The position numbers were made by a program, and so were the translations under genes. Shown here in pieces: positions 8,221 through 16,915 of a DNA stretch of 64,000 nt. How positions within the stretch are numbered: position 1 is the stretch's first letter; every line of letters begins with the position of its first letter. The DNA comes from Clostridia bacterium (GTDB lineage Bacteria; Bacillota; Clostridia; Christensenellales; Pumilibacteraceae). Below the pieces are notes generated by a model. That model was given only the letters and a program-made list of their open reading frames with translations. It had not been told where the DNA came from and searched no databases. The DNA lies in the NCBI GenBank assembly GCA_900767465.1, contig CAAGAW010000031.1, positions 1 through 64,000 of the forward strand, given 5' to 3'.

Positions 8221-8601
8221 TTATTTAAGTTCTGCGGTTGCGCCGGCAGCCTTGAGTTTCTCAAGAGCTTCGTTGGCAGCCTCTTTGTTAAGACCTTCCT
8301 TAACGTTGGAGGGAGCGCCGTCGACAACGGCTTTCGCCTCGCTGAGTCCGAGACCGGTGATCTCGCGGACAGCCTTGATAACGGCAATCTTGTTGCCGCC
8401 GACTTCTTTGAGAACGACGGTGAACTCGGTCTGCTCTTCGGCAGCGGGAGCGTCTGCGGCAGCAGCGCCTGCAGCGGGTCCGGCAACAGCCATAGCGGCA
8501 GCGGAAACGCCGAATTCTTCTTCGAGCATCTTAACGAAATCGTTAAGCTCGAGAACGGTCATACCTTTAACTTCTTCTAACAATTTAGCCAAATCAGCCA
8601 T
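8221..8601 (-). CDS. rplL: Ribosomal protein bL12 (L7/L12)
   Basis: This 126-residue stalk protein recruits translation factors to the large subunit. It has the N-terminal dimerisation helices (LAKLLEEVKGMTVLELNDFV), an alanine-rich hinge (about 35-55) and the C-terminal factor-binding domain with GLSEAKAVVDGAP. It follows rplJ in the standard order. It is the last gene of the operon; in most bacteria rpoB comes next, but here a terminator and ppa follow. Confidence 0.97.
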   Translation of the reverse strand: MADLAKLLEEVKGMTVLELNDFVKMLEEEFGVSAAAMAVAGPAAGAAAADAPAAEEQTEFTVVLKEVGGNKIAVIKAVREITGLGLSEAKAVVDGAPSNVKEGLNKEAANEALEKLKAAGATAELK

Positions 8602-8655
8602 TTTTCTAATCTCCTTGAATTAAAATAATAAAATTTTGAAATTTGATTCGTTCGA

Positions 8656-9147
8656 TTACGCCTGCTTCTTTGCGATTTCGGAAAGAGCGACGGCAAGACC
8701 GCGAACGGGGGTCTGCAACATACCGAGAAGTTGAGCGACGAGAACGGGTTTTGCGGGGATAGCCGCAACGCTCGTAATGCCTGCCGCGTCAAGCTTCTTG
8801 CCTTCTACAACGCCGCCTTTGACCTGAATTTTGTTGGTCTTTTTGACGTTGTCTACGATGATCTTTGCGGGAGCAACCGCGTCGTCGTACGAGATCGCCA
8901 TAGCGGTGGGTCCTTCGAGAGCGGCGTCGAATCCTTCGATTCCGGCTTCGTTGAGAGCGCGGAGAACGAGACGGTTTTTGATAACCTTGTACTCGACGTT
9001 TGCTTTTCTCAGGTCGTTACGCATAGCGGTGTCTTCGGCGACGTTGAGTCCGCGGTAATCGACGAGTACGAACGACTTCGCCTTACCGATCTTGTCAACG
9101 TATCCGGCAACGAGTTCCTGTTTGAGTTTGAGTGTTTCTGCTGACAT
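8656..9147 (-). CDS. rplJ: Ribosomal protein uL10
   Basis: This 163-residue base of the L12 stalk carries L12 dimers and binds 23S rRNA with L11. VDYRGLNVAED and the C-terminal L12-binding helix are present. The start at 9147 is chosen because AGGAGG lies 6-7 bases upstream. An in-frame ATG 45 bases earlier falls inside the leader terminator region. Expression is expected to be autoregulated through the leader at 9232-9290. Confidence 0.97.
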   Translation of the reverse strand: MSAETLKLKQELVAGYVDKIGKAKSFVLVDYRGLNVAEDTAMRNDLRKANVEYKVIKNRLVLRALNEAGIEGFDAALEGPTAMAISYDDAVAPAKIIVDNVKKTNKIQVKGGVVEGKKLDAAGITSVAAIPAKPVLVAQLLGMLQTPVRGLAVALSEIAKKQA

Positions 9148-9169
9148 ACTTATCCTCCTTTGAAGAATA

Positions 9170-9206
9170 AAAACAATCCGACCTTGCCGCAAAGCAGGGT
9201 CGGACG
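9170..9206 (-). terminator. Attenuator between rplA and rplJ
   Basis: On the minus strand a TCCGACC/GGTCGGA stem with a GC-rich inner part is followed by TTGTTTTTATT. It lies just after the L10 leader and before the rplJ ribosome binding site, as in other L10-leader attenuators. Confidence 0.8.
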
Positions 9207-9231
9207 AAAACTCGAAAAAATCGGTTCTGAT

Positions 9232-9290
9232 TCCTCACCTCGGCGAGCCCTTTCGGTTTAAGTCCTTGCGGACGCTTGCTGTCTGCGGCA
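9232..9290 (-). ncRNA. L10 leader
   Basis: The RNA has the conserved parts of the ribosomal L10 leader: GCCGCAGACAGCAAGCGUCC, a hairpin around GCAAGGAC, and a final GCCGAGGUGAGG kink-turn-like segment. In this family L10-(L12)4 binds the leader and favours the downstream terminator, tuning rplJ-rplL expression to rRNA supply. Placement between rplA and rplJ is typical. Confidence 0.85.
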
Positions 9291-9312
9291 AACGGGAATT
9301 ATTTACTTGTGA

Positions 9313-9996
9313 TTAACCTTTGTAAGCGACTTTGATGCCGGGGCCCATGGTGCTGGCGACGGTAACCGACTTGATGTAGATACCTTTCGCGGCGGCGGGT
9401 TTAGCCTTGACGATCGCTTCCATAAGGGTGTTGAAGTTTTCGACGATCTTGTCCTGACCGAACGACTTCTTTCCGAGCGGGCAGTGAACGATAGCGGTCT
9501 TATCGACGCGGTACTCGACCTTACCTGCTTTGGTCTCGTTGATAGCCTTGACTACGTCCATAGTAACGGTTCCGCTCTTGGGCGAAGGCATAAGACCTTT
9601 AGGACCGAGGATCTTCGCTACTCTTCCGAGCTGACCCATCATATCGGGAGTGGTAATAACCACGTCGAAATCGAGGAAGTTCTGGTTCTGAATCTTCGCG
9701 ATGACGTCCTCTGCTCCGACGATGTCCGCGCCGGCGGCAAGAGCCGCTTCCGCTTTGTCGCCGCGGGCGATTACGAGAACTTTAACCGACTTACCGGTAC
9801 CGTTGGGAAGAACTACCGTGCCGCGGACCTGCTGGTCTGCCTGACGGGGGTCTACGCCGAGACGAACGTGAAGTTCGATGGTTTCGTCGAAGTTGGCTTT
9901 TGCGGTGACGAGAACGTTTTTGATAGCCTCGTCGGTGTCGTAAGCCTTTTTGATATCAACTGCTTTAATGCTGTCCGAATATTTCTTACCGATCAT
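9313..9996 (-). CDS. rplA: Ribosomal protein uL1
   Basis: This 227-residue protein of the L1 stalk helps release deacylated tRNA from the E site. The family signature around GKSVKVLVIARG, NLMPSPKSG-like GLMPSPKSGTVT and the C-terminal GKGIYIKSVTVASTMGPG segment (here AAKGIYIKSV) are all clear, and length is normal. It follows rplK by 12 bases in the usual rplK-rplA order. Confidence 0.97.
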   Translation of the reverse strand: MIGKKYSDSIKAVDIKKAYDTDEAIKNVLVTAKANFDETIELHVRLGVDPRQADQQVRGTVVLPNGTGKSVKVLVIARGDKAEAALAAGADIVGAEDVIAKIQNQNFLDFDVVITTPDMMGQLGRVAKILGPKGLMPSPKSGTVTMDVVKAINETKAGKVEYRVDKTAIVHCPLGKKSFGQDKIVENFNTLMEAIVKAKPAAAKGIYIKSVTVASTMGPGIKVAYKG

Positions 9997-10008
9997 AGCG
10001 CACCTCCG

Positions 10009-10434
10009 TTAGTCCTCGACGACGACGCCCATGCTGCGCGCCGTGCCGGCGATCATGCTCATTGCGCTCTCGATCGAAGCGGCGTTGAGGTCGGGCATCT
10101 TAAGTTCCGCGATCTCTTTGACCTGAGCCTTGGTGATCTTGGCGACTTTGTCGCGGTTGGGTTTAGCCGAACCGCTCTCGATCTTGCACGCCTTCTTGAT
10201 AAGAACGGGTGCCGGAGGGGTTTTGAGGACGAAAGTGAACGAACGATCCGCGAAAATGCTGATGACTACGGGGATGATAAGTCCTTCCTGACCTCTGGTC
10301 TTTTCGTTGAACTCCTTGGTAAAGCCGGGGATATTGATACCGTGAGGACCGAGCGACGATCCGACGGGAGGTCCCGGGGTGGCTTTGCCTGCGGGGAGTT
10401 GCAGTTTTACGACTGCTTGCAGTTTCTTTGCCAT
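10009..10434 (-). CDS. rplK: Ribosomal protein uL11
   Basis: This 141-residue protein of the GTPase-associated centre binds 23S rRNA near L10 and is needed for the stringent response. GKATPGPPVGSSLGPHGINI and the C-terminal rRNA-binding domain ending in ARSMGVVVED are intact. It lies between nusG and rplA in the conserved order. Confidence 0.97.
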   Translation of the reverse strand: MAKKLQAVVKLQLPAGKATPGPPVGSSLGPHGINIPGFTKEFNEKTRGQEGLIIPVVISIFADRSFTFVLKTPPAPVLIKKACKIESGSAKPNRDKVAKITKAQVKEIAELKMPDLNAASIESAMSMIAGTARSMGVVVED

Positions 10435-10523
10435 TTTACTGACTCCTTGTAAAAATAAATTTATTTATACAATCGCGGTGATTAACGAGCGTTTTCGCTC
10501 TCCCGTAAAAATATAAACGAGTT

Positions 10524-11069
10524 TTAGTCTTCCGTAGCCGTTTCCATACGCTCGACCTGATCGAGGGAAAGATCCACGGAGGTAAGGCGACCGAACATAG
10601 ATACGGTAACCTTGCATTTTTCGGCGGGAACGTCGATCGAGTCGATTGTTCCGATAAAGCCGCTGAGCGCGCCGTCCACGATCTTGACCGATTCGCCGAT
10701 GCGGAAATCGGTAACGACGGTTGCGGGGCGTTCGAGACGCATACGCTTAACCTCTTCGTCCGACAACGGAAGCGGACGACCGAGCGGACCGACGAAGCCG
10801 GTAACGCCGCGGGTGTTGGTTATCATATGCCACATGTCGTTGTTGTAATCCATCTTGATGAACACGTACGACGGCATCATGCGACGCTGAACGATTTTCG
10901 TCTTGCCGTTCTTCTCCTCTACCACGTCCTCCATCGGAATGGCGATCTCGAAGAGTTTGTCAAGCATATCGTTCTTTTTAAATACGAGTTCGAGGTTGTC
11001 CTTTACCATGTTCTCGTAGCCCGAGTAGGTATGAAGGACGTACCACTTGACGTTGTCTAAATTAACCAT
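10524..11069 (-). CDS. nusG: Transcription termination/antitermination factor NusG
   Basis: This 181-residue factor binds RNA polymerase and modulates pausing and, through Rho or ribosomes, coupling. It has an NGN domain (KWYVLHTYSGYENMVKDNLE, then RRMMPSYVFIKM) and a C-terminal KOW domain (GESVKIVDGALSGFIGTI). The start at 11069 follows family length and the MVNLDNVKWYVLHTY alignment. It overlaps the 3' end of secE by 13 bases, so the two are coupled. An upstream in-frame extension through secE is open but is a shadow. Confidence 0.96.
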   Translation of the reverse strand: MVNLDNVKWYVLHTYSGYENMVKDNLELVFKKNDMLDKLFEIAIPMEDVVEEKNGKTKIVQRRMMPSYVFIKMDYNNDMWHMITNTRGVTGFVGPLGRPLPLSDEEVKRMRLERPATVVTDFRIGESVKIVDGALSGFIGTIDSIDVPAEKCKVTVSMFGRLTSVDLSLDQVERMETATED

Positions 11070-11356
11070 ATCGGTAAAACCACTCCCGTAAATCCCGCGG
11101 TTCCCGTAAGGCTTAACGCAGAAGTCGTACCGCTGTGAAGTCCGGTTACGAGCAGCTTGTAGAGCGCGCCGAGACCGGTATCGAAGCCGATAAGCACCAC
11201 GAGGAAAGCAAGAACGACGGCAAGAACGATACCCGTCTGTTTGACGACTTCGCCGAACGACGGCCACGTGACCTTTTTAAGTTCGGAAAAGGTTTCCTTG
11301 ATAGCCTTACCGCGCTGTTTCTTTTCCTTCGGCTTGGCGGACTGATCTTTTGCCAT
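11057..11356 (-). CDS. secE: Preprotein translocase subunit SecE
   Basis: This 99-residue membrane protein clamps the SecY channel. A lysine-rich cytoplasmic start leads to the amphipathic FSELKKVTWPSFGEV helix, which is the family signature, and then a single transmembrane helix (about 43-62). The last 30 residues extend past the usual short bacterial end. rpmG-secE-nusG is the standard arrangement. Confidence 0.95.
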   Translation of the reverse strand: MAKDQSAKPKEKKQRGKAIKETFSELKKVTWPSFGEVVKQTGIVLAVVLAFLVVLIGFDTGLGALYKLLVTGLHSGTTSALSLTGTAGFTGVVLPIWLI

Positions 11357-11376
11357 AACTTACTCCTTGAAAAAAC

Positions 11377-11538
11377 TTACTTCGTCTCTTTGTGAACGGT
11401 GTGCTTGTGGCAGAACTTGCAGTACTTTTTGATCTCGATACGGTCGGGATCGTTCTTCTTGTTCTTGTAGTTGTCGTAGTTGCGCTGTTTGCACTCGGTG
11501 CAGGCGAGCGTAATCTTATTTCTCTGAGAGTTAGCCAT
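11377..11538 (-). CDS. rpmG: Ribosomal protein bL33, zinc-binding form
   Basis: This 53-residue large-subunit protein has two CxxC pairs (CTECKQRNY and CKFCHKH), so it is the zinc-dependent C+ paralogue. The start is set by AGGAGG eight bases upstream; an in-frame ATG seven codons earlier lacks a site. It is the first gene of the secE-nusG-rpl operon. Confidence 0.95.
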   Translation of the reverse strand: MANSQRNKITLACTECKQRNYDNYKNKKNDPDRIEIKKYCKFCHKHTVHKETK

Positions 11539-11593
11539 GATTGCCTCCTGAAGACTCACTTAAAAATACACCCTCTTCGAGGGGTGCCGTAAT

Positions 11594-11622
11594 AGTTTAG
11601 CACATCGGAAAGGGTTTGTCAA
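11594..11622 (-). promoter_or_regulatory. Promoter of the rpmG-secE-nusG-rpl operon
   Basis: On the minus strand a consensus TTGACA (11622-11617) and TAAACT (11599-11594) are 17 bases apart, about 55 bases before rpmG. A short CCCTC/GAGGG hairpin lies in the leader. Confidence 0.8.
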
Positions 11623-11639
11623 GCATTTTTCGTGTCGTT

Positions 11640-12333
11640 TTCGCCTTATTTCGAGGAAAATGCGGGAATTCGCCGACTTGCACATAGAAGTCGCCCGATA
11701 ACATTTCTGTCACAACCTTTTTCAACCTTATTTGTCGACGTAGCCGGCGATAGGGCGGTTCGCCCTCGGACCGCCGCATAACGTAACGCTACGGCAGAAA
11801 AATAAAAGTACCGTTCCGTTTCGTCCGTGTTCTCTTCCGGGAGATTGCCACGTCGCTTCGCTCCTCGCAATGACAATGCGGTGGTGCATTCCGCTTGGTC
11901 TGCGGCGGGACGAGGGCGTCCCGCCCTACCGAAGCGAAAAATGACGTTCCGGACGAATATTTGCTCATGACTGTTCGTTTGCGGGCGGACGAGGAACGCC
12001 CCTACCTATTTTCACAAACGTTGTTTTTGTCTCTTTTTAATATCATTTCGACCGAAGCGTTAGCGAAGCGGAGAAATCCCCCGCGGTTGTCACCCGATAA
12101 CGTCTCTACCATAATTTTTTTCGACCTATTTACGCGTTGCGGGTCCGGGCACAGCCGCAAGGTGGCGAGCCGCCACAGGCAAGAGGGCTGGCGCGTAAGA
12201 GAGGGCGGCATTTCGTTTCCACGAGATTGCCACGCTTCGCTCGTAATGACAGCGACTAAAAACCGTTCCGAAATGTCTTATACGGTTATTATTGTAAGTA
12301 CAGGCATCGCCGACTTGCCATAGCGGCTCCCCG
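11640..12333. repeat. Intergenic repeat mosaic upstream of the ribosomal operon
   Basis: No gene is supported. Two related units of a longer family (GATAACRTYTCT...TTTTTCRACCT) lie at about 11695-11735 and 12097-12150; the second runs into GTTGCGGGTCCGGGCACAG and a REP-like stem-loop. Paired-stem hairpins lie at about 11755-11775 and 11903-11935, the latter GGCGGGACG/CGTCCCGCC. TTCCGGGAGATTGCC...AATGACA lies at 11834-11874. A REP-like end is near 12302-12333. Confidence 0.7.
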
Positions 12334-12858
12334 CTATTTTATTTTACTTATCACTTTTTCGGCGACATGCGAGAAAAAGAGGTCGAGCGGAAGGGTTGCG
12401 AGTACGACCGCGCCCGCGGCAAGCCACGTCCCCGCGCGTTCGACGAGTTTCATTATCGTCGTTCCCGCGACGGCGTCGGTTATTGCCAGCAGCGCGAAGA
12501 ACGCGCCCGCGACGAGCGCAGCGGTAAGCAAGATTCTGATTACCGCCTGCCACACGACTTTATACGACAGTTTTTGCATCGAAAAGCAAAGAATCGCGTA
12601 CGGAATAAAGAAAATTATCGTGAAAAAGAAGGTTACGCGAAGTCCGCCGAATCCGAACGAAATCGCAGCCGAAGCGATCGCCGTCAGGATTCCGTAAACG
12701 ATACCGGTTTTGCGAAACGCCACGTAAATACAAAGCGACACGAAAATAAGCGGAACGATCTGCGCGGGCGTGAACGCGGAAATCGCTATCACGGCGGCGG
12801 AAAGCGCGACGCATACGGCTGCCTGCGCAAGCCGCTTTGTGGAATCCGACGATCTCAT
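12334..12858 (-). CDS. Integral membrane protein of unknown function
   Basis: This 174-residue protein has five or six hydrophobic segments (starting about 15, 38, 55, 75, 102 and 140) and few charged residues apart from the ends. I do not recognise the family; the layout resembles small transporter membrane components, but no motif supports that. The start codon overlaps the stop of the J-like protein gene (TAATG), so it is translated last in the thrC-trpS-DUF5685-J unit. An in-frame ATG 30 bases upstream is less likely. Confidence 0.7.
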   Translation of the reverse strand: MRSSDSTKRLAQAAVCVALSAAVIAISAFTPAQIVPLIFVSLCIYVAFRKTGIVYGILTAIASAAISFGFGGLRVTFFFTIIFFIPYAILCFSMQKLSYKVVWQAVIRILLTAALVAGAFFALLAITDAVAGTTIMKLVERAGTWLAAGAVVLATLPLDLFFSHVAEKVISKIK

Positions 12859-13463
12859 TACATACAGCAGCGCATGGCGTCGCAGCACATAGACGTGATA
12901 CAGTACGCGAGACAGCAGTTCGACAGCGTGTCCGCCTGGCGTTGCATGTCGTCGCCGTTCATCTGTCCGTCGCTTATCGTGTCTCTGCCCATTTTGCGCG
13001 GATCGGAATCGGCGTTGCCCATAACGATCTTGAGTTTTTCGAGCGCGCGACGGTATTTTTCGTTACCGGGATCGCACGCGATAGCCTCTTCGAGCTGGCG
13101 TTTGCTTTCAGTGAGCCACTCGCGCTTGTAGTACACTATCGACTGATAGTAATGCCACTGTCCGTCGCGATCGTTTATGCTGTCGAGCACGGTTTGCGCC
13201 TCGTCGTAACGGTGATCCTTGATGAGTTTGTCGATATAATCGTAATCGCCGCCGCCGTGAGTTTCTTCGGCGACGACCGTTTTCGCCTGAATATCCTGCC
13301 AGGCCTGTTCGAGTTCGGTGAGTTTTTTAGCGGCCTCGTTACCCTCTTCGCCCGCGGCGAATCTGCCCTCCGAGTACTTCGCTTTGAGTTCCTCGTAGCG
13401 CGCTTTGAGTTCGTCCGATGAGGCGTCGGGGCTTATTCCGAGTATCGAATACGGGTCTTTCAT
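12858..13463 (-). CDS. J-domain-like protein with TPR repeats and cysteine-rich tail
   Basis: This 201-residue protein begins with a J-like helix set (DPYSILGISPDASSDELKARY), but the HPD tripeptide that activates DnaK is absent, so it probably does not act as a classical co-chaperone. A TPR-like segment follows (about 95-155, with YDEAQTVLDSI and KRQLEEAIACDPGNEKYRRAL). The last 30 residues hold seven cysteines (CCLAYC, CCDAMRCC), which may bind metal or attach lipid. AAGGAG precedes the ATG at 13463. Similar genes sit beside DUF5685 genes in Clostridia, to my knowledge. Confidence 0.8.
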   Translation of the reverse strand: MKDPYSILGISPDASSDELKARYEELKAKYSEGRFAAGEEGNEAAKKLTELEQAWQDIQAKTVVAEETHGGGDYDYIDKLIKDHRYDEAQTVLDSINDRDGQWHYYQSIVYYKREWLTESKRQLEEAIACDPGNEKYRRALEKLKIVMGNADSDPRKMGRDTISDGQMNGDDMQRQADTLSNCCLAYCITSMCCDAMRCCM

Positions 13464-13553
13464 TTTTTCTCCTTGAAAAGCGGTAAATATATTTTTGCCC
13501 TTTTCTTTAAATATAATATCAAATCGGCGGCAATCCGTCAACCTTAACGAGCG

Positions 13554-14423
13554 TTAAATTTTAGGTCTCGGCAACTTTTCATTTGAATTTAACAATTCTT
13601 TGATTTTCGCCCGAAGTCCGACGTGAACGATATTGCTAAGCAGCGAATAACTCTGCGTGAACGACATCCGATTAAAACTTTCGATCGCGCGGTTTACCGT
13701 GGAATTGAGCGCAAAGCCGATTTCGTCCGAATATTTATCGAAAAATTTCCGCCTGCCCTCGTACTCTCTCCCGCCCGCAAGGAACAGATTATAGTTGCCC
13801 GACTTTTTGTCGTCGCCCGTATCGTCGAGCGCGTCCGCAAGGTACACGAATTTGCCGATATTGTAGGTGAGCGCGGCGAAGTTTTCGTCCGTTTTGCCCG
13901 CGATGTCCTCGCACACGCCGCGAAGCATGGACGCAAAGCAGTCCGACGCTCTGTCGATGCTCGTTTCGTTCTTTATTTCGAGTTCGCGGAGCGCGGCGTA
14001 TTTTTCGCGCACGATCCGTTCGACTTCCGGCACGATTTCGCGCGCTTTGTTAAAAGCCTTTTTAAAAACCGAACGGGCGAATCGTTTTTTTATTCCGCCG
14101 CCGTCCGTCACGTCGTCGCAAAGTTTGTAAAAACCGAGTACGACGTTAGCCGCCGCGACGCGCGTAAGTAACGGATTTTCGCATACGTATGCCTTTTTTT
14201 TGAACGGATTGCCCACGCATACGCCCGTAGTGAACTCGACGGATTGAGTGGTATAATCGTGTACGAGTACGGCTAAAAACGTTGCGTCGTAACCGGTGAA
14301 AAAGCGCGGGAGCGAACCGAATTTTTTGCCCGTTTCCACGCAGATTCCGCAGTAAAACGCGCGGTACAACAAAAAGTCCTGTTGCCGCAGTTCTTCTTTT
14401 ACGGGCGTAACGTAACCGAACAT
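13554..14423 (-). CDS. DUF5685-like protein
   Basis: This 289-residue, mainly helical protein has a conserved start (MFGYVTPVKEELRQQDFLLYRAFYCGIC) with two early cysteines, a LFLAGGREYEGRR segment and a LADALDDTGDD motif, an aspartate-rich helix that recalls metal-binding helices of isoprenoid enzymes. I recognise it as the uncharacterised DUF5685 group; no function is established. The start overlaps the trpS stop (TGATG), so it is coupled to trpS and precedes the J-like gene. Confidence 0.8.
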   Translation of the reverse strand: MFGYVTPVKEELRQQDFLLYRAFYCGICVETGKKFGSLPRFFTGYDATFLAVLVHDYTTQSVEFTTGVCVGNPFKKKAYVCENPLLTRVAAANVVLGFYKLCDDVTDGGGIKKRFARSVFKKAFNKAREIVPEVERIVREKYAALRELEIKNETSIDRASDCFASMLRGVCEDIAGKTDENFAALTYNIGKFVYLADALDDTGDDKKSGNYNLFLAGGREYEGRRKFFDKYSDEIGFALNSTVNRAIESFNRMSFTQSYSLLSNIVHVGLRAKIKELLNSNEKLPRPKI

Positions 14424-15427
14424 CAGCTTCTTTCGACGAGACCGATTTTACGGTAAACTTTGCTCAGGGTTTTTCTTGCCGTTCTCTGCGCTTTGTCCGC
14501 GCCTTTTTTCATAATTTCGGCAAGGTATTTCTTGTCCGCGATAAGGCGTTTGTACTCTTCCCTTATAGGGCGGAAATACTCGACGACGCTCTCGCCCACG
14601 CGGGTTTTGAAAGCGGCGTAATCGCTACCGTCGAATTCTTTTTCGGCGGCGGCGATCGTAACGCCCGCAAACGTCGAATAGATAGTAAGAAGATTGCTTA
14701 TTCCGGGCTTGTCCGCGGAATGAATAATGCGGTTGTCGCTGTCCGTTACCGCGCGTTTGAATTTGCGCATAACGGTATCGGGATCGTCGAGAAGGAAAAC
14801 GGTGCCGTTGGGGTTGTCGTCCGTCTTGCCCATTTTCGCCGTCGGATCCAGAAGCGAATAGATTTTCGCGCCGGTTTTGGGATAAATTCCGTCGGGGACG
14901 ACGAAGGTCGGCGAATATTTATTGTTGAAACGCTCGGCTATCGTACGGGAAAGTTCGAGATGCTGCTTCTGGTCCTTTCCGATCGGAACGAGGTCGGCCT
15001 GATACAAAAGAATATCCGCCGCCATAAGCATCGGATACGCAAAAAGACCGACGTTTACGTTTTCGGGTGCTTTGAGGCTCTTGTCCTTAAACTGAGTCAT
15101 ACGCTTGCCCTCGCCGAATTGGGTGTAGCAATCGAGAACCCAGCCGAGTTCGGCGTGTTCGGGAACGTGGCTTTGCACGAACACGGTGCATTTGTCGGGA
15201 TCGAGCCCGATCGCGAGGAAGAACGCCATAAAATCGTACGTTCTGCGGCGAAGATCTGCGGGAGCGTTCTCGACCGTGAGCGCATGGAGATCCGCGACCG
15301 CATAGTAGCAGTCGTACTCGTCCACCATATTCACCATATTTTTAAGCGCGCCGATGTAGTTTCCGATGGTAAGGTCTCCGGTCGGCTTGAGTGCGCTGAA
15401 TACTACCTTTTTGTTTTCGTTTTCCAT
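14423..15427 (-). CDS. trpS: Tryptophan-tRNA ligase
   Basis: This 334-residue class I synthetase charges tRNA-Trp. The HIGH-equivalent is TGDLTIGNYIGAL near residue 16. The KMSKS loop reads AKMGKT, a variant in which the second and last serine positions differ. GKDQKQHLELSR, MLMAADILLY and a tRNA-binding C-terminus are present, and length is typical. Ten bases separate it from thrC. No T-box leader precedes it, so control must come from upstream of thrC. Confidence 0.95.
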   Translation of the reverse strand: MENENKKVVFSALKPTGDLTIGNYIGALKNMVNMVDEYDCYYAVADLHALTVENAPADLRRRTYDFMAFFLAIGLDPDKCTVFVQSHVPEHAELGWVLDCYTQFGEGKRMTQFKDKSLKAPENVNVGLFAYPMLMAADILLYQADLVPIGKDQKQHLELSRTIAERFNNKYSPTFVVPDGIYPKTGAKIYSLLDPTAKMGKTDDNPNGTVFLLDDPDTVMRKFKRAVTDSDNRIIHSADKPGISNLLTIYSTFAGVTIAAAEKEFDGSDYAAFKTRVGESVVEYFRPIREEYKRLIADKKYLAEIMKKGADKAQRTARKTLSKVYRKIGLVERS

Positions 15428-15436
15428 AATTGCCTC

Positions 15437-16915
15437 TTATTTCTTAACGTAATTCATAACCGTTTCGGGCGCGTCGGCGGGGTCTATGACGTCGGTAAAG
15501 CGCACGGGAAGCGAAGTAAGTTCGCCGAGAGTTTCGGGAAGCGGCAACGCGGTTACCTCTTCGAGTTTTTTAAGGTTGTCGAGTTCGTCCGAGCCGACGG
15601 TTTCGCCGATGTCTTTAAGCACGCTGTCCACGAACTTGTACGGACTTGCGGTGGAAAGCACGACGGTAACCGTATCGTCGCCCGTTTCCCCGATATATTT
15701 GTCGCGAACGCAAAGACCGACGGCGGTATGCGGGTCGGCGATATATCCGTACTCGTCAAAGTAATCCGCGATCGTATCCGCGACCTCGTCCTCGCTTGCG
15801 CACGCCGCCCAGAAATCGGCTTCGAGCGCGTCGAGTTCGGGTTTCGTGATTTCGTAACTGCCCGTTTTGCTCAGGCTCGCCATACGGGAAGCGGTAAGAA
15901 CGTCGTTTCTGTCCGAAAGTTCGTAAACGAGGCGTTCGAGGTTGGACGAAATGAGAATGTCCATGCTCGGACTCGTGGTTTTGTAGAACTCGCGGCGGGC
16001 GTCGTATTTTCCGCTGCCGATAAAATCGGTAAGAACGTTGTTTTTGTTGGACGCGCAAATAAGTTTACCGACGGGAAGTCCCATGCGTTTTGCGTAATAT
16101 CCGGCTAAAATATTGCCGAAATTGCCGCTCGGAACGCAGAAATTGACTTTTTCGCCGTCTTTGATCTTACCTTCGTTAAGAAGATCGAGGTACGCCGAGA
16201 AGTAATACGCGACCTGCGGAACGAGACGACCGAAGTTGATCGAGTTCGCGCTCGAAAGTTCGACGCCGTGCGTTTTGAGTTCGGCTGCGAACGATTTGTC
16301 CGTAAAGATTTTTTTGACGGCGGTCTGGGCGTCATCGAAATTACCGCGGATAGCCGCAACGTATACGTTATCGCCCTTTTGCGTCATCATCTGAAGTTTT
16401 TGCAGTTTGCTTACGCCTTCGACCGGATAGAATACGATAATGTCGGTACCCGCAACGCCCGAAAACCCTTCGAGCGCGGCTTTGCCCGTATCGCCGCTTG
16501 TTGCGACCAGAATAAGCGTTTTTTCGGTTTTGCCGATCGCTTTCTTGCTGCCGGTGAGAAGGTACGGCAAAAGCGTGAGCGCGATGTCTTTGAACGCGTG
16601 AGTCGGACCGTGCCAGAGTTCGAGAATACCGAGGCCTTCTTCGAGCATTACGAGGGGCGCGGGATCGCCGTCAAAGCGGGCGTACGCCTTTTTCGTGTAC
16701 TCGTTAAGATCGCCGGCGAGTTCGGGAAGATATTTGCCGATAACGAACGCAGAACGCTCGTCGTAACTCATATCCCGCATCTCGTCGAGATCGGCTTTCG
16801 TTATTTCGGGGAAGAAGGCGGGTACGAAAAGTCCGCCCTCTTCCGAGAGTCCTTTCACTACGGCTTGCGCGCCGCTGACTTCGAGTTTTGAATTTCTGGT
16901 GCTTACGAATTTCAT
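15437..16915 (-). CDS. thrC: Threonine synthase
   Basis: This 492-residue PLP enzyme converts O-phosphohomoserine to threonine. The lysine that binds PLP lies in LWHGPTHAFKDIALTLLPYLL-like sequence near residue 110. TSGDTGKAALEGF binds the PLP phosphate. FCVPSGNFGNILAGYYA is also diagnostic. Length fits the longer ThrC class. The start at 16915 (MKFVSTRNSK) is chosen because AAGGA precedes it and the family begins there; the open extension upstream is repeat sequence. Confidence 0.95.
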   Translation of the reverse strand: MKFVSTRNSKLEVSGAQAVVKGLSEEGGLFVPAFFPEITKADLDEMRDMSYDERSAFVIGKYLPELAGDLNEYTKKAYARFDGDPAPLVMLEEGLGILELWHGPTHAFKDIALTLLPYLLTGSKKAIGKTEKTLILVATSGDTGKAALEGFSGVAGTDIIVFYPVEGVSKLQKLQMMTQKGDNVYVAAIRGNFDDAQTAVKKIFTDKSFAAELKTHGVELSSANSINFGRLVPQVAYYFSAYLDLLNEGKIKDGEKVNFCVPSGNFGNILAGYYAKRMGLPVGKLICASNKNNVLTDFIGSGKYDARREFYKTTSPSMDILISSNLERLVYELSDRNDVLTASRMASLSKTGSYEITKPELDALEADFWAACASEDEVADTIADYFDEYGYIADPHTAVGLCVRDKYIGETGDDTVTVVLSTASPYKFVDSVLKDIGETVGSDELDNLKKLEEVTALPLPETLGELTSLPVRFTDVIDPADAPETVMNYVKK

